Shown here one piece after another: positions 12,574 to 13,302 of a stretch of 13,302 nucleotides of DNA. Made by a program: the position numbers and the translations under genes. The notes under the pieces were generated by a model, which saw only the letters and a program-made list of their open reading frames with translations, had not been told where the DNA came from and did no database searches. Numbering within the stretch: position 1 is the stretch's first letter; the number at the start of each line of letters is the position of its first letter. The stretch spans positions 1 to 13,302 of the forward strand of contig JAJYHI010000041.1 of NCBI GenBank assembly GCA_021784835.1, read 5' to 3'. This DNA comes from a bacterium. Lineage in GTDB: Bacteria; SZUA-79; Acidulodesulfobacterales; Acidulodesulfobacteraceae.

Positions 12574-13302
12574 TGTCCGCCTCCCCTTTTGACCGAGTCT
12601 TTTCCATTAGCTCTTTCGATAATAGTAATTGCGCCCCTTTAATGACTATAAGCTCTTTTTTAAAAAAATCTTTATTTATAACGAAAAAACCGCCTTTTAC
12701 TGCCTTTTTTGTCGGAATTTGCCGCTTAAAGAATATCCCTCTTTTTTTCTCCATATAAATCCATGCTTTGCCATTCCACCACACTACGGCGCTTGCCGGT
12801 ATAAAAACTCCCCTCTTTTTAACCCCCACGGTAAACTCAGCCGTAATATTCATGCCGGGAAGCAGTCCCATGCCGGCTTTTGCCGTATAAAAAAAGCTTA
12901 AACCTTGAAATTTGGGGTTGGTTTGCGGCGAAGGCGATATAAACGATGCCTTAATAAAATGTCCGTTTGAAACATTTATTTTAATATACCGCGCCGGCTG
13001 GGAAATAATTATTCCGGTAGGAAGATTAATCTGTATTAGTAATTCCTGATTTTTTACAAGCCTTTTATAAAGCCGCCCATTATAAATAAGAGCAGAGGTA
13101 ATAATTTGGCCGTATTTTTGCGCGGACTGGTCTTTTATTGATTTAATATCTTCTTTTGCAATATTTACGCCGTATAAATACCGCTCATATTTGGCTTTTG
13201 CCGACTGAAGAGATTTTTTTGAAGCTATTTGTCCTTCATTATAAAGTTTTATCACGCGAAAAAACTCGCTTTTGGATGCGGCAAGACCCGCATTTAAGCT
13301 TC
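12566..13302 (-). CDS. RND periplasmic adaptor (membrane-fusion protein), 5' end outside window
   Basis: This protein bridges the RND permease and an outer-membrane channel. The frame stays open to the right edge, so the true start lies beyond it; the GTG at 13255 is an internal Val codon. Visible in order are the second arm of the alpha-helical hairpin (SKSEFFRVIKLYNEGQIASK, then SLQSAKAKYERYLY), the rest of the lipoyl domain (LTKNQELLIQ-like segment and ARYIKINVSNGHFIK), the beta-barrel domain ending in GMGLLPGMNITAEFTVG, and the membrane-proximal domain (GVFIPASAVVWWNGKAWIYM, then KRQIPTKKAVKGGFFVI). The 245 visible codons are a little over half of a usual adaptor. The C-terminus is short and charged (KTRSKGEADND), with no His- or Met-rich metal tail. 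Its stop overlaps the permease start (8 bp), indicating translational coupling. Confidence 0.88.
   Translation of the reverse strand, partial: SLNAGLAASKSEFFRVIKLYNEGQIASKKSLQSAKAKYERYLYGVNIAKEDIKSIKDQSAQKYGQIITSALIYNGRLYKRLVKNQELLIQINLPTGIIISQPARYIKINVSNGHFIKASFISPSPQTNPKFQGLSFFYTAKAGMGLLPGMNITAEFTVGVKKRGVFIPASAVVWWNGKAWIYMEKKRGIFFKRQIPTKKAVKGGFFVINKDFFKKELIVIKGAQLLLSKELMEKTRSKGEADND

Noticed and set aside
13053..13255. GTG at 13255 as the adaptor start
   Set aside because: The frame stays open to the window edge and the residues before it (SLNAGLAASKSEFFR) continue the helical hairpin, so the gene simply runs off the window.

Overview
The window is an A+T-rich bacterial segment. It encodes a C-terminal outer-membrane beta-barrel fragment (ending in Phe) and a tripartite-type RND efflux pump, so the host is almost certainly a diderm (Gram-negative) bacterium. 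The mix of a TreT-type trehalose synthase, OtsA/OtsB, a DUF5752 protein, an MscS channel and a metal-type RND pump would suit a low-GC environmental, possibly acidophilic or deltaproteobacterium-like lineage. That placement is a guess; no rRNA or marker gene is present.

Layout. (1) 1-5401 is an osmolyte/trehalose block. On the minus strand the order of transcription is otsA, an MscS-family channel, a DUF5752 protein and treT (cut by the left edge). otsB diverges on the plus strand. The block can make trehalose by two routes: OtsA/OtsB through trehalose-6-phosphate, and TreT directly from NDP-glucose plus glucose. A mechanosensitive valve sits in the same apparent operon. (2) 5402-7434 is a decayed, mobile-rich stretch. 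It holds an RND-adaptor remnant, an intact HigBA-type toxin-antitoxin pair, a 211-bp MITE-like element with perfect 20-bp terminal inverted repeats and a 6-bp target duplication, the C-terminal stub of an outer-membrane beta-barrel protein, and two perfect 30-bp direct repeats 1660 bp apart. (3) 7440-8181 is an MNT nucleotidyltransferase/HEPN pair on the minus strand. (4) 8377-9420 is an ArsR-family repressor with a strong promoter and palindromic operator, followed by a Met- and Cys-containing winged-helix protein of unknown role. (5) 9487-13302 is a convergent two-gene unit, a periplasmic adaptor (cut by the right edge) and a 1028-residue heavy-metal-type RND permease. A 33-bp perfect palindrome separates it from the ArsR unit and probably terminates both.

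How the parts work together. The trehalose genes and the channel look like one osmotic-stress module, with the DUF5752 protein as its uncharacterised member. The ArsR unit and the RND unit look like a metal-response neighbourhood, but nothing in the sequence proves that the repressor controls the pump. The middle section looks like a repeated insertion site that has gathered toxin-antitoxin-type modules and gene fragments. Several genes here (otsB, higB, the MNT gene) have a -10-like hexamer only 5-9 bases before the ATG and no Shine-Dalgarno sequence, which suggests leaderless transcripts.
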